Under the pieces are notes generated by a model, which saw nothing but the letters and a program-made list of their open reading frames with translations, was not told the DNA's origin and made no database searches. The translations under genes were made by a program, and so were the position numbers. A DNA stretch of 7,081 nucleotides, from positions 1 to 7,081 of the forward strand of contig JACPSV010000211.1 of the NCBI GenBank assembly GCA_016193115.1, in the 5' to 3' direction. Positions 4,739 through 7,081 of the stretch are shown piece after piece; position 1 is the stretch's first letter; each line of letters starts with the position of its first letter. Source of the stretch: Elusimicrobiota bacterium. Lineage in GTDB: Bacteria > Elusimicrobiota > Elusimicrobia > 2-02-FULL-39-32.

Positions 4739-7081
4739 ATGAAAATTTCTCTGCGCTGGATAGAAGAAATTTTGGGACAGACTCTGAACCTTCCCATCAA
4801 GGATCTGTCCGATCTCCTGCTCCAACTTGGATTTGAAGTCTCCTCCGCGCAAACCTACCGCCAATGCCAAGGCATCACCGTGGCGGAAGTTCTGGAGATC
4901 TCGAAACACCCGAACGCGGACCGGCTGCAGATTGTTCTGGTAACTGACGGACAAGAAACGCAAAAAGTTGTCTGCGGAGCTCCCAATTTGGTTCCGGGCC
5001 GTAAAGTTTTTTGGGCAAAAGTAGGCGCTTCCCTTGCCCAAGGAGATCCTCTCCGCGAAGCGACGATCCGCGGGGTCCGTTCTCCCGGAATGCTCTGTTC
5101 CGCAAAAGAGTTGGGTATCGGGGAAGATCAATCCGGTCTTCTCTATTTGCCGCAGGAAACTAAGTTGGGGACTGCCTTGGAATCCTTAGTCCGGCTAGAG
5201 GATATCATTCTGGAATGTGAAATCACTCCTAACCGTCCGGACTGCCTTTGTCAAATAGGGATCGCGCGGGAAATCGCGGCTAAACTGAACCGGAATCTGC
5301 CCGAACCCCAACTTAAAATTCCTGACATGAAGACTCTCCCGAAATATAACGTAGAGGTTCAGGATCCGCAAGGCTGCCCGCGCTATAGCGCCAGAAAGAT
5401 AGAGGGAGTCCGCGTCGCGGCCTCTCCTCTCTCCCTGCAAGTTCGCCTGATCCGATGCGGTATCCGCCCGATCAACAATATCGTAGATATCACCAATGCC
5501 GTTCTTTTAGAAATCGGTCAGCCATTGCATGCCTTTGACGCGGACAAACTGGCAGGCGGAAAAATCGTTGTGCGCAGAGCAAAGACGGGAGAGGCGATTC
5601 TCGCGTTAGACGGAAAAACCTATCCTCTGGATCCGGAGATATTGGTGATCGCCGACGCCAAGAAACCGGTCGCTATCGCCGGAATCATGGGTGGGGAAGA
5701 AACAGCTGTCACGGCGCAAACCCAAAATATCCTGTTAGAAAGCGCCCAATTTGACCGCCGCTTGATCCGCAACGCAAAGAAACGTCTAAACCTGGCGAGC
5801 GAATCGTCTTACCGTTTTGAAAGAGGGGTCAGCGCATGGAGTTGCGTCTCCGGAAGCGACAGAGCTCTCACCCTGATTCTGGATAACTCCCAAACCAAAA
5901 TCACCGCAGCTCAAGACGTCGCCTCTTCCCTTCCCGCAGAGCCGACCGTTTCCCTTATCACCTCGCAGATAGAAAAAGTTTTAGGAGAGAAAATTTCTGC
6001 GATCGAAATCGAAGACCAGCTCAAAAAAATCGGCGTCCCGATTCTTTCCCAAGAGAAGGAGTCCTTGACGGTTCGGAATCCGGAGTGGCGGTTGGATTTG
6101 AGTCGGATGGTAGATTATGCGGAGGAAATCATTCGTTTGAGAGGGTACGAAACCATCGCTCCGCAAGGGGCCAGGATCCGGCTGGGATCTGCTTCCTATT
6201 CCGATGATAAACGTCGCTGGAAACGCGATCTAAGACAGACGCTGAATTCTTTGGGATTTTACGAGGCTTACAATTATGGATTTGTTTCCGAAAAAAGTTG
6301 CCGCGATTGCGCGGACAGAGCGCAGCCGGTCGCAATTGAGAACCCTCTGGCGGAAGATCAATCTCTTTTGAGGCCGTCTCTCCTAACGGAACTGCTTAAA
6401 AATCTGCAAACGAACCTCTCCTATCAGAAAAAGGATATTCGGTTGTTTGAAATCGGAACCACATTTCATAAGAAAGAAAATGGTCTGGAAGAGAAGGAAA
6501 TGATTTCAGCCGCGGCTTGCGGAAACGCCCAACTCCCCTTTTGGAAAAGCCCAGAGCCGAGACCGATTGATTTTTTCTGGCTGAAGGGAGTGATCGAACG
6601 CATTTTTTCTCAACTCCATGTCAACGATACAGTGTGGCAACCGTTCCATCACGCTTCTTTTCATCCGCACTTCTCTTTCCTGATTGAAAAAGAACAGGCA
6701 GGGCGCAAAACCAGTATCGGCGTGGCCGGATTGATCCACCCGCAAATTTCCAAAGAGTGGAACTATTCAGAACCTGTGGCTCTGATGGAATTGGATTTAG
6801 CCGCGCTTCTGGAGAATGCCGCGCGCCAGAAAAAAATATCTCCCGTTCCCAGAACGCCCGCGATCCAGAGGGATTGTTCCGTTTGGATCCCGGAAACCGT
6901 GTCTTGGAACGAGATTTTCCGGGAGATTCGGAACGCGGGCGGGAACGTTCTTGAAAACTGCATCGTGTTCGACCAGTACTCCGATTCTAATTCCGCCGGA
7001 AAGAAAAGTTTAAGCTTCACTTTAACTTTTAGGGATTCGGTAAAAACGTTGGAAGATGCGGCCGCGAACAATTTGCGGGAC
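4739..7081 (+). CDS. pheT: Phenylalanyl-tRNA synthetase beta subunit (3' partial)
   Basis: The frame runs 781 codons from the ATG at 4739 to the last base without a stop. E. coli PheT has 795 residues, so only about 10-20 are missing. Domain order is complete: N-terminal MKISLRWIEEIL; tRNA-binding OB domain about 45-145 (ISKHPNADRLQIVLV, VCGAPN, SPGMLCSAKELG); and the B3/B4 editing domain about 210-375, with H264 in GQPLHAFDADKL and E320 in GIMGGEE. B5 follows at about 400-475 (W450, D453, D459, E462, E463, the acidic metal-site pattern). The catalytic-like core without active-site residues spans about 480-690, and the ferredoxin-fold anticodon-binding domain starts near 703 and is cut by the window edge. 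PheT recognises tRNA-Phe and hydrolyses Tyr-tRNA-Phe. The start codon touches the pheS stop (TAAATG) and has no SD, so translation is probably coupled to pheS, which would help keep subunits 1:1. Confidence 0.97.
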   Translation, partial: MKISLRWIEEILGQTLNLPIKDLSDLLLQLGFEVSSAQTYRQCQGITVAEVLEISKHPNADRLQIVLVTDGQETQKVVCGAPNLVPGRKVFWAKVGASLAQGDPLREATIRGVRSPGMLCSAKELGIGEDQSGLLYLPQETKLGTALESLVRLEDIILECEITPNRPDCLCQIGIAREIAAKLNRNLPEPQLKIPDMKTLPKYNVEVQDPQGCPRYSARKIEGVRVAASPLSLQVRLIRCGIRPINNIVDITNAVLLEIGQPLHAFDADKLAGGKIVVRRAKTGEAILALDGKTYPLDPEILVIADAKKPVAIAGIMGGEETAVTAQTQNILLESAQFDRRLIRNAKKRLNLASESSYRFERGVSAWSCVSGSDRALTLILDNSQTKITAAQDVASSLPAEPTVSLITSQIEKVLGEKISAIEIEDQLKKIGVPILSQEKESLTVRNPEWRLDLSRMVDYAEEIIRLRGYETIAPQGARIRLGSASYSDDKRRWKRDLRQTLNSLGFYEAYNYGFVSEKSCRDCADRAQPVAIENPLAEDQSLLRPSLLTELLKNLQTNLSYQKKDIRLFEIGTTFHKKENGLEEKEMISAAACGNAQLPFWKSPEPRPIDFFWLKGVIERIFSQLHVNDTVWQPFHHASFHPHFSFLIEKEQAGRKTSIGVAGLIHPQISKEWNYSEPVALMELDLAALLENAARQKKISPVPRTPAIQRDCSVWIPETVSWNEIFREIRNAGGNVLENCIVFDQYSDSNSAGKKSLSFTLTFRDSVKTLEDAAANNLRD

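Noticed and set aside
4037..5131. 364-codon minus-strand open frame across pheS and pheT
   Set aside because: It lies opposite two unambiguous, intact synthetase genes, spans their junction, and its translation resembles no protein family I know. It is a by-product of codon use on the plus strand.

Overview
The window is a conserved bacterial translation-gene cluster read entirely on the + strand: thrS, infC, rpmI, rplT, pheS, pheT. It is preceded by the 3' end of an unrelated membrane-protein gene. The order is very widespread in bacteria. Base composition is roughly balanced and looks uniform, and there are no insertion sequences, CRISPR arrays, tRNA genes or phage genes. The host cannot be named from these proteins. 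A TGS-less threonyl-tRNA synthetase, a four-cysteine PheS and an O-antigen-ligase/TPR-type neighbour would suit a Gram-negative lineage outside the Proteobacteria, for example an Elusimicrobiota/Omnitrophota-like group. That placement is a low-confidence guess.

Layout. Bases 1-705 hold the C-terminal part of a membrane protein with two hydrophobic segments and at least one TPR-like repeat. The 52-base gap that follows carries a good sigma70-type promoter (TTGAAA, 17-base spacer, TATGAT). An imperfect palindrome overlaps it and, read leftwards, looks like an intrinsic terminator. thrS starts at 758 (or 743) and ends at 2533. A 73-base leader with a small hairpin and a strong Shine-Dalgarno (SD) sequence leads to infC. 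The infC frame is closed upstream by a stop and has no ATG, GTG or TTG where IF3 should begin. The best start is AUC at 2607, the rare-codon class that infC uses for autoregulation. rpmI, rplT, pheS and pheT follow with gaps of 5, 20, 10 and 0 bases. pheT runs off the right edge, lacking only its last few residues.

How the genes work together. ThrRS and the two PheRS subunits charge tRNAs, IF3 controls start-codon and initiator-tRNA fidelity, and L35 and L20 are large-subunit proteins (L20 an early assembly protein). Transcription probably begins just before thrS and may continue to pheT, because no rho-independent terminator is visible between the genes. Several downstream genes (rpmI, pheS, pheT) have no recognisable SD and abut the preceding stop codon, which suggests translational coupling. 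The points most worth a second look are the infC start, the thrS promoter placed almost on the start codon, the missing TGS domain, and the palindrome upstream of thrS. I found no sign of a new biological system.
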